Shown one piece after another: positions 1-8,315 of a stretch of 64,000 bases of DNA; within the stretch, counting starts at the first letter, position 1; each line of letters opens with the position of its first letter. Both the position numbers and the translations under genes were made by a program. A model generated the notes under the pieces. That model saw only the letters and a program-made list of their open reading frames with translations. It searched no databases and was not told the origin of the DNA. The DNA comes from G963665185 sp963665185. GTDB taxonomy: Bacteria > Desulfobacterota > Desulfovibrionia > Desulfovibrionales > Desulfovibrionaceae. The stretch spans positions 62,001-126,000 of the forward strand of contig CAXXPO010000015.1 in assembly GCA_963665185.2 (NCBI GenBank), read 5' to 3'.

Positions 1-289
1 CCCGACGTTTCATTTCCCCGGGCGACATGGAGGCGATGTCGAAGGATTCGTCCGAGTCTCTGGGGTGGTAGATAAGCCGTCCCGACGTGGGATCGTGCAG
101 GCGCAGGATGGCCTTGCCCGCGGTGGTCTTGCCGCAGCCGGATTCTCCCACCACGCCGAGGCATTCGCCGCGGCGGATGTCCAGGGACACGTCGTCGAGC
201 GCCTTGACCACGTTCACGGGGCGGCGCAGCACTCCTCCCAGGATGGGATAGTATTTCTTGAGATTCTGAATTTCTAAGATGGTGTCCAT
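1..289 (-). CDS. Peptide/nickel ABC transporter ATP-binding protein (OppF/DppF type), 3' part cut by window edge
   Basis: The reading frame opens with ATG at 289 and runs off the left edge after about 96 residues. It starts MDTILEIQNLKKYYP, and a Walker A motif GESGCGKTT lies at residues 48-56, followed by the start of the helical region. This is the second ATPase of an Opp/Dpp-type importer: it energises uptake together with the OppD-like subunit encoded 4 bases upstream. The signature and Walker B motifs are outside the window. The tight spacing to four upstream transporter genes shows it closes the operon. Family assignment is firm; substrate (oligopeptide, dipeptide or nickel) cannot be told. 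Confidence 0.9.
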   Translation of the reverse strand, partial: MDTILEIQNLKKYYPILGGVLRRPVNVVKALDDVSLDIRRGECLGVVGESGCGKTTAGKAILRLHDPTSGRLIYHPRDSDESFDIASMSPGEMKRR

Positions 290-293
290 GCGG

Positions 294-1463
294 CTATTCC
301 GTGGCGTCGGTCGTTTCAAGGTGATGGCAGGCCACATGGTGGCCGTTGCCCAGGTCCGCAAGTTCTGGTTTTTGCGTTCTGCAGAGATCCGTGGCCCGAG
401 TGCAGCGGGGATTGAAGCGACACCCTTCGGGCGGGGTCACCAGATTGGGCACTGCGCCGTCTATGGTCGCCAGCCTTCCCTTGACGCGGAAACGCGGCAC
501 CGAATCGAGCAGGGCCTTGGTGTAGGGGTGGGCCGGATTGTTGAACAGGGTCTTCACGTCCGCCACCTCGACCAGGGTTCCTGCATACATGACGCCCACG
601 CGGTCGCAGGTTTCGGCCACAACGCCCAGATCGTGCGTGATGAGCAGAACAGAGGAGATGATTTTCCTTTTCAGCTCCGTGAGCAGTTCCAGGATCTGGG
701 CCTGGATGGTCACATCCAGGTTGGAGGTGGCTTCGTCGGCAATGAGCAGCGTGGGATTGCAGGCCAGGGCAATGGCAATGACGATGCGTTGCTTCATGCC
801 GCCGGAAAGATTGTGCGGGTAGCGGGTGCACAGTTCCTCTGGGTTGCAGATGCCCAGTTTGCCGATGATTTCCGCGGACCGGCGCAGGGCTTCCCTTTTG
901 ATGGGATCTTTCCATCGTTTGAGCAGGGGCAGGCGGTCCATGAACCTCAGGAGCGGGGCCTTGGGGTCTTTGGAGCCGATACGGTAGGCGAATCTGAACA
1001 GCCGGGCAAGGCTGCCGTATCGCGCGCCATCGCCGGATTCGATTGCCTTGAACACGGTTTCGCACATGGAGCGCATGCGGTGGAACATGAACGATTCCGC
1101 CACCTGGTCGCCGATGGTCATGACCGGGTTCAGCGCGGCGTTGGGTTCCTGGAAGATCATGGAGATGGAATCGCCGCGCATGGTCTGCATCCGTTCCTCA
1201 GGCAGGGAGAGCAGGTTTATGCCGGTCAGGTCCTCCGGGTTCTCGTGGAACCAGACCTCGCCTTCCTCGATGACGCCTGGAGCCTGGATGACGCGAAGCA
1301 TGGAGCGGACCGCCACGGATTTGCCGCAGCCGGATTCCCCCACAAGCCCGAATGTCTCGCCGTGTTCGACCCGCAGGGACACATGGTCGAGCGCCTTCAC
1401 CACTCCTTCGTAGGTGTAGAAGTTGGTGACCAGATTTTTTGCGTGCAGCAGTGTCGTGCCCAT
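294..1463 (-). CDS. Peptide ABC transporter ATP-binding protein (OppD/DppD type) with an internal insertion
   Basis: This 389-residue cytoplasmic ATPase shows Walker A GESGCGKS (42-49), Q-loop FQEP near 105, signature LSGGMKQR (209-216) and Walker B LLIADEATSNLD (229-240). It also has the Cys-containing C-terminal tail typical of Opp/Dpp ATPases (RFNPRCTRATDLC). OppD/DppD proteins are usually about 320-340 residues. The extra length is a basic, alpha-helical stretch at roughly residues 126-190, between Q-loop and signature, which contains several Arg/Lys-rich segments. It lies 3 bases downstream of the permease gene and 4 bases before the second ATPase. Function as energising subunit of the importer is secure; the role of the insertion is unknown. 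Confidence 0.93.
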   Translation of the reverse strand: MGTTLLHAKNLVTNFYTYEGVVKALDHVSLRVEHGETFGLVGESGCGKSVAVRSMLRVIQAPGVIEEGEVWFHENPEDLTGINLLSLPEERMQTMRGDSISMIFQEPNAALNPVMTIGDQVAESFMFHRMRSMCETVFKAIESGDGARYGSLARLFRFAYRIGSKDPKAPLLRFMDRLPLLKRWKDPIKREALRRSAEIIGKLGICNPEELCTRYPHNLSGGMKQRIVIAIALACNPTLLIADEATSNLDVTIQAQILELLTELKRKIISSVLLITHDLGVVAETCDRVGVMYAGTLVEVADVKTLFNNPAHPYTKALLDSVPRFRVKGRLATIDGAVPNLVTPPEGCRFNPRCTRATDLCRTQKPELADLGNGHHVACHHLETTDATE

Positions 1464-1466
1464 GGG

Positions 1467-2405
1467 TTATGTCCGCCTCAGCTTGGGGTCGAAGGCGTCG
1501 CGCAGGGCGTCGCCGATGAGGTTCCAGGACAGCACGAACAGGATGATGGCGGCTGCCGGGAAGGCGATGGCATACCAGAATTTGAGCGGATCATCGGGCG
1601 GTCCCACAATGTAGTTGCGGGCCAGGGAAACCATCTGCCCCCAGTCGGCATAGCCCTTGGGCGCGCCGAGTCCCACAAAGCTCATGAACGAGGCCGAGAT
1701 GACCATGGAGCCCATGTCCATGGAGGCCATGATGAGCACCGGGTAGATGGAGTTGGGCAGGATGTGGCGGAAGATGATCTTCAGGTCGGAAACGCCCATG
1801 CTCTTGGCGGCCTGGACGAATTCGGCATTGCGCAGTTTGATGACCTCCGAGCGCATGACGCGGACGTACCAGCGCCAGCTCACAAGGGCCAGGGCCAGGA
1901 TGATGTTTTCCAGCCCCCGCCCGAACGCGACCACTATGGTCATGGCCAGCACAAGGAGCGGGACTGCCCAGACGATGTCCACGATGCGCATGAGTATCTC
2001 GTCGAACCAGCCTCCGAAGTATCCGGCGACGACCCCCAGCCCGATGCCGATCGTTCCGGCGAAGAGAACCACGATGAGGCCGATTTTGAAGGCGGTGCGG
2101 GTTCCCCAGACAATGCCGTAGTAGATGTCGTACTGGCCCGCGGTGGTGCCGAAGATGTTCGTGGCGCTGGGCGGTTTGGGAGTGGGGGTATAGCCCTTGT
2201 GGGGCATCTGGTAGGGGGCGTAGTCGTGTTTCGGAGGCGCAAGATAGGGAGCGCCGGCGGCCACGCCGATGAAAAAGAAGAGCAGCGCGAAACCGATGAT
2301 GGCGGACGGGTTTCGGAAGATGCGCGAGAGCGTGAATTTCAGCTCCCGGATTCTGGGATGCTCCTGGGGTGCATGTTCTTCCTGGGGAAGGGTGGTGGTT
2401 TCCAT
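1467..2405 (-). CDS. Peptide ABC transporter permease (OppC/DppC type)
   Basis: Inner-membrane permease of 312 residues, one of the two channel subunits. I start it at ATG 2405 (METTTLPQEEHAPQEHP). The open frame continues upstream, but that part overlaps the preceding permease gene and reads as non-protein-like sequence. Features are an N-terminal cytosolic arm, a first membrane helix (IIGFALLFFFIGVAAGAPYL), a large periplasmic loop with the DppC-like motif NIFGTTAGQYD, and then the five-helix BPD_transp_1 domain with an EAA loop region (YVRVMRSEVIKLRNAEFVQA). The gap to the upstream oppB-type gene is 11 bases. Confidence 0.93.
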   Translation of the reverse strand: METTTLPQEEHAPQEHPRIRELKFTLSRIFRNPSAIIGFALLFFFIGVAAGAPYLAPPKHDYAPYQMPHKGYTPTPKPPSATNIFGTTAGQYDIYYGIVWGTRTAFKIGLIVVLFAGTIGIGLGVVAGYFGGWFDEILMRIVDIVWAVPLLVLAMTIVVAFGRGLENIILALALVSWRWYVRVMRSEVIKLRNAEFVQAAKSMGVSDLKIIFRHILPNSIYPVLIMASMDMGSMVISASFMSFVGLGAPKGYADWGQMVSLARNYIVGPPDDPLKFWYAIAFPAAAIILFVLSWNLIGDALRDAFDPKLRRT

Positions 2406-2416
2406 GGGTCGTATTC

Positions 2417-3445
2417 CTACTGGAGTTGAATTCGCGGATCGACATACGCGTACATGATGTCGATGATCAGGTTGCACATGACCACGACCAGTCCGATGAA
2501 CATGCACATGCACATCAGTACCGGCATATCGAGCTGGGTTGCGGACTCGGCGATCCACCAGCCCATGCCCTGGCGGTTGAAGACCACCTCCACGGCGATG
2601 GAGCCTTCCAGGGAGAGTGCCACCAGCTGCCCGGCAATGGTGATGACCGGCAGCAGGGCGTTCTTGCGGGCATGGACCATGGCGGTGTGGGCGTCCGCCC
2701 CTTTTGCCCGGGCCGTGATCACGTAGTCCCTGGACAGCTCCTCCAGCATGCCGGAGCGCATGACGCGGATGAGCAGGGCCACGACAACGATGATCTGGGT
2801 GACGACCGGGAGCACAAGATGGTTGATGGCGTCCATCGTGATCCAGAACCGGCCGTTGAGGATGCCGTCAATGGAGTACATTCCGGTATAGCGGGTGAAT
2901 TCGTTTGGATGTTCCAGCACCCACAGGGAGGTTTTGTTGGAGATGATGCCCGGGCTGAACATCCCGAAATATCCGTAAAAGATCATGAGCAGGACCAGGG
3001 CGAAGAGAAAGGTCGGCAGGGACCAGCCGACAATGGCTCCTATCCGCGTTCCGTGGTCGATCCAGGTGTCGCGGTGCACCCCGGCGAGCGTACCGAGCCA
3101 GATGCCGATGATGATGACCAGGGGGGAGGAGAAGATGGCCAGTTCGAGGGTTGTCGGAAAGTAGTTGAAAAAGGCCGTGGCGACGGGCTGTGCGGCCACC
3201 AGGGACCAGCCCAGGTTGCCGGAGGCGACTTCCCTCACCCAGCGGCCGTACTGGACGGGCATGGGATCGTTCAGGCCGTATTCTTCGACGAGTTTGGGAA
3301 TGTTTTCGGCTTGTTGCGGACTTGATACGTACACGGCGGCCCGGCGTTCGGGAGAGAACGTCATGAGCAGGCCGAAAATGAGCACGGAAACGCCGAACAG
3401 GACAAAGACCAGAAAGACCAGGCGTCTTATGATATATGCAGTCAT
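2417..3445 (-). CDS. Peptide ABC transporter permease (OppB/DppB type)
   Basis: Membrane permease of 342 residues that pairs with the OppC-like subunit. The N-terminal anchor helix (IIRRLVFLVFVLFGVSVLIFGLL) followed by a periplasmic segment and a binding-protein-dependent transport domain is the usual OppB architecture. The EAA-type segment SRDYVITARAKGADAHTAMV is visible near the middle of the C-terminal half. It follows the solute-binding-protein gene after 67 bases with no obvious terminator, so it should be co-transcribed. The nearest purine-rich stretch (GGAGGG) is unusually far upstream of the ATG, so translation initiation may be weak or coupled. Confidence 0.93.
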   Translation of the reverse strand: MTAYIIRRLVFLVFVLFGVSVLIFGLLMTFSPERRAAVYVSSPQQAENIPKLVEEYGLNDPMPVQYGRWVREVASGNLGWSLVAAQPVATAFFNYFPTTLELAIFSSPLVIIIGIWLGTLAGVHRDTWIDHGTRIGAIVGWSLPTFLFALVLLMIFYGYFGMFSPGIISNKTSLWVLEHPNEFTRYTGMYSIDGILNGRFWITMDAINHLVLPVVTQIIVVVALLIRVMRSGMLEELSRDYVITARAKGADAHTAMVHARKNALLPVITIAGQLVALSLEGSIAVEVVFNRQGMGWWIAESATQLDMPVLMCMCMFIGLVVVMCNLIIDIMYAYVDPRIQLQ

Positions 3446-3512
3446 AATATGTGGGGTATTCCCTCCGGCCCCGCGGAGAGGCCGGAAGGAAGGATGCTAA
3501 AGGTTTGGCGGT

Positions 3513-5249
3513 CTATTTCTTGCGGAGTCTTTTGATATCTTCCCAGGCGTTGTCGTACACCGGGTTGAAGACGTAGCCCTCAACGTTGTCGCGGTAGGTA
3601 AAGTATTCCACCTTTTGGTAGAGCATGCAGCCCATGGCGTCCTCATACCAGATGTCCTGCAACCGGTTGTAGATCTGACTGCGTTTGGCGGGATCGGTTT
3701 CAAAGCGTCCTTCCATGGCCAGCTTGTTCACTTCGGGATTCTGCTGGGCCATGAATTTGCCGTAGGCACCCTCGGAGCTCATGAAGGTGAAGATGAAATT
3801 GTCCGGATCGGGGTAGTCGGCGCCCCAACCGATGATGAAGATGGGATACATGTAGTTGCGGTAGACCACGGTGTAGTCTTTCCAGTCCACGTTGCGGACT
3901 TCAACCTGGAATTTGGGATTCAGGGAATTGATGTTTTCCGCCAGCATGTGGGCTGCGGCTTCACGCTGGGCATTGCCCGTGTTGTGGGTCAACACCATCT
4001 TGAAGCCCTTTTCCCAGACCTTGCCGCCCCAGGCTTTTTTCATTTCCTCGGCGGCCTTTTCCGGGCTGAATTCGTAAACGGGAACTTCCTTGTAATAGGG
4101 CAGGCCCTGGGCGTTAGGCGACGTGGGCATGACCACGGTGTCGTTCCAGACGTCCTCGGCGTACATTTTGCGGTCAAAGGAGTGCAGAAAGGCACGGCGC
4201 ACATGGATGTCGGAGAAAAAGTCCGGGGGAATGCCGTTGCCGTCCAGTTTGCCCGAGCCGATGTTCGGATTTCCCTCTGGATTCACCTTTTGGCAGAACA
4301 GGGCCGCGCTGACGGAAAGCTGTGGGGTCACATGTACCTGAACCCCTTCCATGTCCATGACTTCCGGGGCGAACTGCTGGTCCACCTGGACGCGATCGGC
4401 ATCGCCGTTCTGCAGAGCCAATTTGCGCGAGGACCATTCCTTGTTATAGCGGAAAATTGCGGTCTTGATGGCGGGTTTGCCATTCCAGTAGTCGTCGAAG
4501 CGGTCAAAGAAAAAGGCAACCGAGGGTGTCCACTTGGCTACCGTGTAGGCTCCGGTGCCGCAGGCGGCCTTTTGCAGGGGTTCGGCTCCGAAAGCGGGGT
4601 TGTTGTACTTGGCGGCGTGGGTGATGTCACCGTCCCAGCAGCCCTGTTCGACGGCCCACTTTTTGGGGAGGACGCTGCCGCCGTAGGAATATGCCAGCAC
4701 GGCAAGAAGGGGTGGGAAAGGCTGTTGCAGCGTGATGCGCACGGTGTCGCCGTCAACGGTGACCGCCTTGTCGATCTGTTCGAAAATTCCGGGGATGATC
4801 TTGCCGTCCTTGTCGCGGGTGGTGTTGTGGCCGGTGATGGGCGAGAGCATCATCCAGGAGGGCCCGCCCAGCTGGTCCACGATCATGTGTCGCTTTATGG
4901 AGTAGGCAACGTCTTCAGGCGTCATGACCTGTCCGTTGTGAAATTTGACTCCCTTGCGTATCTTGAAGATGTAGGTCTTTCCACCGTCGGTGATGCCGCC
5001 GTTTTCCACGGTGGGAACCTCGGTGGCCAGCATGGGCACGAACTTGTCCGTGGCGGCTCCGTCAAAGGCGATCACGGATTCGTAGATGGTGTTGATGCGC
5101 TGGTGCGATTCGACGTCGTAGGCGGTGCCCGGGTCAAGGGTGTGTACGGTTCCGTATCCCTCATAGACGAACGTGTCCTTTGCCGTGCCGGCAAAGGCCG
5201 CACAGGCCGTGCACAGGACGAGACAGACCGTGAGCAGGGTTTTATGCAT
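3513..5249 (-). CDS. Extracellular solute-binding protein family 5 (peptide/nickel importer)
   Basis: Periplasmic receptor of 578 residues. A Sec signal peptide (MHKTLLTVCLVLCTACAAFA) precedes the mature SBP_bac_5 domain. Family hallmarks are the early segment TLDPGTAYDVESHQRINTIYES, the ligand-cleft region GVKFHNGQVMTPEDVAYSIKR and the C-terminal WGADYPDPDNF. At 578 residues it is slightly longer than DppA/OppA (about 535-545). It is the first gene of the importer operon: a TGGAGGA ribosome site sits 7 bases before ATG, and a dyad/promoter region lies about 110 bases upstream. The substrate cannot be deduced from sequence alone. Confidence 0.93.
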   Translation of the reverse strand: MHKTLLTVCLVLCTACAAFAGTAKDTFVYEGYGTVHTLDPGTAYDVESHQRINTIYESVIAFDGAATDKFVPMLATEVPTVENGGITDGGKTYIFKIRKGVKFHNGQVMTPEDVAYSIKRHMIVDQLGGPSWMMLSPITGHNTTRDKDGKIIPGIFEQIDKAVTVDGDTVRITLQQPFPPLLAVLAYSYGGSVLPKKWAVEQGCWDGDITHAAKYNNPAFGAEPLQKAACGTGAYTVAKWTPSVAFFFDRFDDYWNGKPAIKTAIFRYNKEWSSRKLALQNGDADRVQVDQQFAPEVMDMEGVQVHVTPQLSVSAALFCQKVNPEGNPNIGSGKLDGNGIPPDFFSDIHVRRAFLHSFDRKMYAEDVWNDTVVMPTSPNAQGLPYYKEVPVYEFSPEKAAEEMKKAWGGKVWEKGFKMVLTHNTGNAQREAAAHMLAENINSLNPKFQVEVRNVDWKDYTVVYRNYMYPIFIIGWGADYPDPDNFIFTFMSSEGAYGKFMAQQNPEVNKLAMEGRFETDPAKRSQIYNRLQDIWYEDAMGCMLYQKVEYFTYRDNVEGYVFNPVYDNAWEDIKRLRKK

Positions 5250-5355
5250 TGGGGGGTCCTCCAGTGTAAAGTTTGGGTTGCGGCCAATAGCGGTCCTTGT
5301 TGGAAAAGGCTCCGGCCGCGCGTGAAGTTATGATTTATCGATCTACGTTGATTTG

Positions 5356-5373
5356 TCCAATTTTACAATTGGA
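5356..5373. promoter_or_regulatory. Perfect dyad upstream of the peptide importer, possible operator
   Basis: TCCAATT-TTAC-AATTGGA is a perfect 7+4+7 dyad in an AT-rich patch about 107 bases upstream of the solute-binding-protein start. On the minus strand TTGGAC, followed 16-17 bases later by ATAAAT/TAAATC, gives a weak sigma-70-like promoter just downstream of the dyad. Both are visual calls. The regulator is unknown. Confidence 0.35.
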
Positions 5374-5703
5374 TATCGCGGAAATGAGTTGGTTGAAGTT
5401 GATTTGGTGTGAGGATGGAGGGGATTTTCAGAGGAATATGAAACATTTTTCTCTTTTCTGGCGGACTCGCGAGGCAATGGAGTGCGGAAAGGGATGTTTT
5501 CCGGTATTGCCGTATTCGGTCCTTTCCGTGTAGGTTCGCGCTATTGTTTTGCTCCGGCCAGGAGTCGGGAACGGACAAAGGGCAGGGGAACGCGTCCTTT
5601 GTCCTGGGAACGGAACCGGGCGGACCATTTGTCTGATCCGGGAAAAACCGCTGTTTGGCCGATGCCTCCGCGACAACAACATCATGCTGGATAGAATACC
5701 TCA
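5374..5703. other. Intergenic stretch without a recognised gene
   Basis: Between the divergent peptide-importer operon and the membrane protein at 5704. I see no RNA gene, no clear sigma-54 site and no long repeat here. Short open frames in it lack a ribosome site and read as shadow sequence. Confidence 0.5.
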
Positions 5704-6694
5704 ATGAACAAAGCCGTAACAGCCGTCCGGGATATTTTCAAGGAATCCGGGTCCATTTCGCTGACCTTGTTCAAGATCATGATCCCCATCATCGTTATCG
5801 TGAAGATCGTGAAGGAACTCGGCCTGATACAATATCTCGCCTGGCCGCTCTCCCCGTTTATGCAACTGGTGGGACTGCCCCCGGAAATGGGGCTGGTCTG
5901 GGCCACGGCCCTGGTGAACAACATCTACGGCGGCATCATCGTGCTGGCGTCTCTTGTGGGGGGACCATCCCCTTACGGTCGCCCAGGCCACGGTGCTGGG
6001 AGCCATGATCCTGGTGGCGCACGGATTGCCCATAGAAATAAAGATCGTGGGAAAATCAGGCCCGCGCATGTTGTTTCAGTTTTTTTTGCGTGTAGGCGGA
6101 GCGCTTGTGCTGGGCTTTTGCCTGGACCGTATCTATGCGTTCACCGGGACGAACCAGGGGCCGGCGGCCATGCTCTGGTCTCCCGAGGGACGGGCGGATG
6201 TTTCCCTGCCCGCCTGGGCCTTGGGCGAACTGACGAACCTGTGCTGGATATTTCTGATCATATCGGGGTTGGTCGCCCTGATGCGCGTGTTCGACGCCAT
6301 CCGGCTGACCGAATTCATGAACCGCCTGCTCGGCCCGGTGCTCAAACTGATGGGGATAGGACCCAAGGCATCGTCCATCACCATCATCGGCCTGACCATG
6401 GGCCTTTCCTACGGGGGGGGGCTGATCATCCACGAGGCCAGGTCGGGAAGCATCGACGAGAGCGACATATTTTTCAGTCTGTCGCTCATGGGACTTTGCC
6501 ATTCCCTGTTTGAAGACACCTTTTTGCTCATGCTCATCGGCGGGGCCTTTTCCGGCCTGTTCTGGGGGCGCCTGCTGTTCGCGCTCGTGGTCGTGGCATT
6601 GCTTGTGAGGGTGACATCGTTTCTTGGGCGGCAAAGGGCGGAGTCCTTGTTCTGGAGGCCCCAGCCCGGCAGCCGGCCACGGGAGGCCGCATGA
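5704..6694 (+). pseudogene. Nucleoside-recognition (gate) domain membrane protein, broken by one frameshift in a G run
   Basis: Two overlapping frames make one protein of about 330 residues. Frame 1 from ATG 5704 gives MNKAVTAVRDIFKESGSISLTLFK and the first gate domain up to NNIYGGIIVLASLVG. The continuation DHPLTVAQATVLGAMILVAHG, the rest of that domain and a second one (LTEFMNRLLGPVLKLMGIGPK... GLIIHEARSG) are in another frame. The junction is the six-G run at about 5957-5962, and removing one G restores a continuous reading. Gate-domain proteins are multi-pass membrane proteins of poorly known transport function (SpmA/SpmB, YjiH relatives). The stop overlaps the next start (ATGA). This may be a true lesion, slippage or a sequencing error; a nine-G run at 6413-6421 in the same gene is in frame. 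Confidence 0.75.
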
Positions 6695-7464
6695 TCTATT
6701 TCTACCGGGACGAATACCGTGACAATGTTCTGGACGTCCTGACCGTGGATATCGGAGCACCGTGTCTGCGCCAGGGAGCGGGATTTTTCGAGACCATTCT
6801 CTACAACGGCCACAGCATCCGCAGTCTGGACCCCCATGTGGACAGACTGTGCGCATCCATGGATACCTTTGGCCTGCCGTACCGCAAGATTCCCTTTGAA
6901 GAGACGGTCATGGCCCTGTTGCGCAGGAACGGACTGGAGGAACAGCAGGCGCGGGTGGACATCGTCTACCCCGTAATGGATTTCGGTCGGCGGATAGAGC
7001 CCATGGTGATTGTGGAAGCCTATAGTCCGCAGCCGGACAAGGAATACAGTCTGGCCGTCTACCCGCGGGTGCATGTCAGCTACCTGAGCCAGCACCGGGC
7101 GCTCAGCCAGATGCATTTCGTGTTGGCCAACCAGTATGCGCTCCGGCAGGGCTGCGACGAATCCGTTCTGCTCGACCCCCTGGGGAACATCCTGGAAACC
7201 CCGGATGCCTCCCTGGTTTTTTACGACGGCCATGCATTCTATACGCCTCCTTGCGGACCTTCGCTGCAGGCCATTTCCCTGAGCAGGGCCATGCAGGTTC
7301 TGCCCGTGCGCGAACAGCCCATCCCGCTGCGCAGTCTGGATACGTTCCAGCATGTGTACTGCATCAACTCGCTGTCGGGAATGAAACCGGTCGTACGGCT
7401 GGGGGATTTCACCTTTGCCCCGGACTGGAAAAACGCCAACCTGGCTTCCATCCAGATTCTTTGA
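6691..7464 (+). CDS. Aminotransferase class IV fold protein, apparently lacking the PLP lysine
   Basis: This 257-residue protein has the class IV layout seen in IlvE, Dat and PabC: an N-terminal FFETI motif after QGAG, the central GCDESVLLDPLGNILETPDASLVF block, and a C-terminal domain. In active members a Lys lies about 18-19 residues before the G/N of the GxDE-like segment. Here the corresponding region reads YLSQHRALSQMHFVLANQYA and has no Lys; the aligned residue is Arg or His. The gene overlaps the membrane protein by four bases (ATGA) and is followed by two hairpins. Fold assignment is good. Enzymatic activity as a transaminase or lyase is doubtful, so no gene name is given. Confidence 0.8.
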   Translation: MIYFYRDEYRDNVLDVLTVDIGAPCLRQGAGFFETILYNGHSIRSLDPHVDRLCASMDTFGLPYRKIPFEETVMALLRRNGLEEQQARVDIVYPVMDFGRRIEPMVIVEAYSPQPDKEYSLAVYPRVHVSYLSQHRALSQMHFVLANQYALRQGCDESVLLDPLGNILETPDASLVFYDGHAFYTPPCGPSLQAISLSRAMQVLPVREQPIPLRSLDTFQHVYCINSLSGMKPVVRLGDFTFAPDWKNANLASIQIL

Positions 7465-7475
7465 CGTGAGACGCT

Positions 7476-7522
7476 TTCGACCGCATCATTTTGATGAACC
7501 AGCTCAAAATGATGCGGTCGAA
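7476..7522 (+). repeat. Perfect 19-bp inverted repeat after the aminotransferase-like gene
   Basis: Arms 7476-7494 and 7504-7522 (TTCGACCGCATCATTTTGA and its exact complement) flank a 9-base loop, 12 bases after the stop codon. No T run follows, so it is more likely an mRNA 3'-end stabilising hairpin or repeat element than a terminator. Confidence 0.75.
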
Positions 7523-7545
7523 CTGAAGAGTGGAACCGAAAATGC

Positions 7546-7587
7546 AATCCCCCCGCTTTACCATGGAAAAAGCGGGGGGATTTTTTT
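7546..7587 (+). terminator. Rho-independent terminator
   Basis: AATCCCCCCGCTTT pairs with AAAGCGGGGGGATT, followed by a run of seven T. It ends the plus-strand operon of the membrane protein and aminotransferase-like gene. Confidence 0.85.
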
Positions 7588-7646
7588 GTTCATTTAAATA
7601 GGCGACTTGCGGTAGTTTTTTGAAAAAGAAAAGAAATAGTTCGTTT

Positions 7647-7661
7647 TGGCACGGGTTATGC
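7647..7661 (+). promoter_or_regulatory. Sigma-54 (-24/-12) promoter
   Basis: TGGCACGGGTTATGC matches TGGCACG-N4-TTGC with the GG and GC elements at the required spacing. It lies 49 bases upstream of the ATG at 7710 and is followed by a good ribosome site (AAGGAGAAC). The same core, followed by CTAA, occurs before ald at 34667. Confidence 0.8.
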
Positions 7662-7709
7662 CTAAGAAGAAGGCAAAGGGCGCGGCACTATCCCGCCAAG
7701 GAGAACAGA

Positions 7710-8087
7710 ATGTACACACAATATAGCAGAATTCTGGTTGTGGCTGCCAATCCCAATGTCCGCGAAACAATCGAGGCGGCTGCATCCGCCTGGGGCGGCA
7801 AGGCCTTTTTCGCTGACACCTGCGACCACGCCCTGAACATGACTATTGAATATATGGACGCCATCATCTACCTGCCCCGGCGCGGCAAGTGTTCCTTGCA
7901 GGCCCTCAACCGCATCAAGTCCTATGCGGTCAACAGCAAGATTCTCTTTGCCACGGAAGAAGACGTCTGCACCACTGCCGGATTGACCAACCTGCTCAAG
8001 GCGACGGCTGAGGAATCCGCTGTCCCTTCCGTGAACAAGTCCGGCGTGTTCAACGCTGCCCGATACTCTTTCGCCGCTTCCTTCTAG
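7710..8087 (+). CDS. Small receiver-like protein of unknown function, sigma-54 driven
   Basis: A 125-residue soluble protein starting MYTQYSRILVVAANPNVRETIEAA. I choose ATG 7710 because AAGGAG lies 8 bases before it and the sigma-54 site at 7647 excludes the longer frame. The N-terminal beta-strand ILVVAANPN followed by a helix, and the later ILFATEED strand, resemble a response-regulator receiver fold. I do not see a convincing phospho-acceptor Asp (the candidate segment is EYMDAIIYLPRRGK). It stands alone between two terminators. I do not recognise the family; the function is unknown. The sigma-54 control suggests a condition-specific role, for example motility or nitrogen/energy status, but that is inference. 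Confidence 0.75.
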   Translation: MYTQYSRILVVAANPNVRETIEAAASAWGGKAFFADTCDHALNMTIEYMDAIIYLPRRGKCSLQALNRIKSYAVNSKILFATEEDVCTTAGLTNLLKATAEESAVPSVNKSGVFNAARYSFAASF

Positions 8088-8215
8088 GGAAGCGCCCTTC
8101 GGAAGGGAAGCCGGTTTTTCCCTCCGCTGCCGGCTGTCGCACGACAGCTTTTGACATAGACAAAATTTCTAGGAACGCACTCCAAGCGAGCCTGGTTCTC
8201 CATCCCATCCCCCTT

Positions 8216-8243
8216 GCCCCGCTCCCCGCGGGGCATTTTTTTT
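8216..8243 (+). terminator. Rho-independent terminator
   Basis: GCCCCGC-(TCCCC)-GCGGGGC followed by A and eight T. It lies about 130 bases after the small sigma-54-driven gene and before the convergent butyrate kinase gene. The 8088-8215 gap holds nothing else I recognise. Confidence 0.8.
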
Positions 8244-8315
8244 GGGGAAAACGCATTGTTGCCGGCCACTGCCGTCCGGGAAGGTCAAAAGACAATGGCG
8301 GAACACGCCGGCCTG

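Noticed and set aside
279..2429. 716-codon open frame on the plus strand across the transporter genes
   Set aside because: It lies opposite three well-supported ABC transporter genes, is rich in His/Gly/Gln, and shows no domain; a shadow frame of high-GC coding DNA.
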